A program made the position numbers and the translations under genes. Positions 63,653 through 64,000 of a stretch of DNA of 64,000 nt are shown here, one piece after another. The first letter of the stretch is position 1, and every line of letters begins with the position of its first letter. A model generated the notes under the pieces. That model had not been told where the DNA came from. It saw only the letters and a program-made list of their open reading frames with translations, and made no database searches. The DNA is from Ralstonia sp. SET104 (GTDB taxonomy: Bacteria; Pseudomonadota; Gammaproteobacteria; Burkholderiales; Burkholderiaceae): NCBI RefSeq assembly GCF_003851545.1, contig NZ_BHVX01000010.1, forward strand, positions 101,008 to 165,007. The letters are read 5' to 3'.

Positions 63653-64000
63653 CGGGCACGAAACAGAGGCGACCGGCTAAAACATGCCGCCGTCGCCTAC
63701 CTTCGGCTCAGCAACTCCTCACCCTGGACTGCGGGCATTCGCGATTGAACTGGCAGGCGTCCGCGGGCATCGTTTCCTGCCGGATGAAGCCGCTGAGCGG
63801 ACAGGTCAGCCCCGATCCAAGGTTCCATCGGCGTCCCGGAAGGATCTCGTCGACTGCCTACCGAATCTGCTGCGGCGCGCTCCAAGGCAATTGATTCTCT
63901 TTTAAAATCAATCGCTTACCGAAGATGTGGCGGATTTTTTGCGATTATGCGCAGCGCCGGATTATGCGCAGCGATACGAGCTTGATCCCAGTGCGACTAT
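63653..64000. other. Right-edge stretch with a degenerate GDCCVxC-type fragment
   Basis: On the minus strand from about 63812 to 63708 a frame reads LTCPLSGFIRQETMPADACQ then FNRECPQSRVRSC and stops. It resembles the N-terminal half of the short Cys-rich GDCCVFCSYG proteins often next to mer genes, but it has a Ser for a Cys and a premature stop, so it is probably a pseudogene. The last 190 bases show no gene. Confidence 0.4.

Overview
The window looks like a chromosome or megaplasmid segment of a metal-resistant betaproteobacterium of the Ralstonia/Cupriavidus group. This rests on high GC, CopK and mer genes of the Cupriavidus/Ralstonia type, a SigF/RpoQ-type sigma factor next to a gig/bufferin operon, an intracellular PHB depolymerase, and phosphonate and TonB/YfiR/GGDEF-EAL clusters of betaproteobacterial type. 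No rRNA, tRNA, CRISPR array, integrase or replication gene is visible.

Layout. 1-16.5 kb is ordinary backbone: the end of a lipoprotein gene (-), then a 2-aminoethylphosphonate-type uptake and degradation cluster (LysR, ABC ATPase, fused permease, PhnX, binding protein, FAD oxidoreductase), a HAD phosphatase, a second LysR, an orphan ATP synthase epsilon subunit, and a TonB receptor / YfiR / GGDEF-EAL operon. A DMT exporter gene at 15.7-16.5 kb has lost its 5' end. From that point (about 16.53 kb) to the right edge the DNA is accessory: a plasmid-like patch (fertility-inhibition-like protein, KfrA), a cytochrome c gene, a frameshifted IS6-family element, a small-membrane-protein / FolE / FNR / ECF-sigma operon, and a DehI-type dehalogenase beside IS66 debris.

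27.1-42.9 kb holds an arsenosugar-type pathway (two glycosyltransferases, ArsM, ArsS, a PiT transporter, a TVP38-pyridine nucleotide oxidoreductase fusion, an MTA-phosphorylase-like enzyme, an FAD oxidoreductase and a second TVP38 protein). It is split by a second cluster (33.9-38.0 kb) with a Lys-Cys-repeat secreted peptide, an HGHxH protein, cytochrome c, thioredoxin, CcdA, DUF2892, an ECF sigma and AhpD. 43.0-50.0 kb is a MerR-controlled heavy-metal module with an unusual YPC-motif P1B ATPase; 50.2-53.5 kb is a complete narrow-spectrum mer operon. 54.4-59.6 kb holds three CopK copies, a PHB depolymerase, a patatin phospholipase and IS debris. 59.6-63.6 kb is a bufferin/gig operon (DUF2282 precursor, DUF692 MNIO enzyme, DUF2063 partner, DoxX) beside its SigF-type sigma and NrsF-type anti-sigma.

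The main result of reading the non-coding DNA is three separate repeated promoter motifs, each found three times and each tied to one gene set: GTAACC-N16-CGAA (bufferin operon plus two distant YTDG-repeat peptide genes), TGTAAGA-N17-ACTAC (all arsenosugar transcription units), and GCGAACC-N17-CCTCTTAGT (the Lys-Cys peptide unit, the cytochrome/thioredoxin/CcdA unit and the DUF2892/sigma unit). With four ECF-type sigma genes in 37 kb, this suggests an accessory region organised as several metal- or redox-stress sigma regulons. The Lys-Cys peptide operon and the YTDG peptides are the best candidates for something undescribed.
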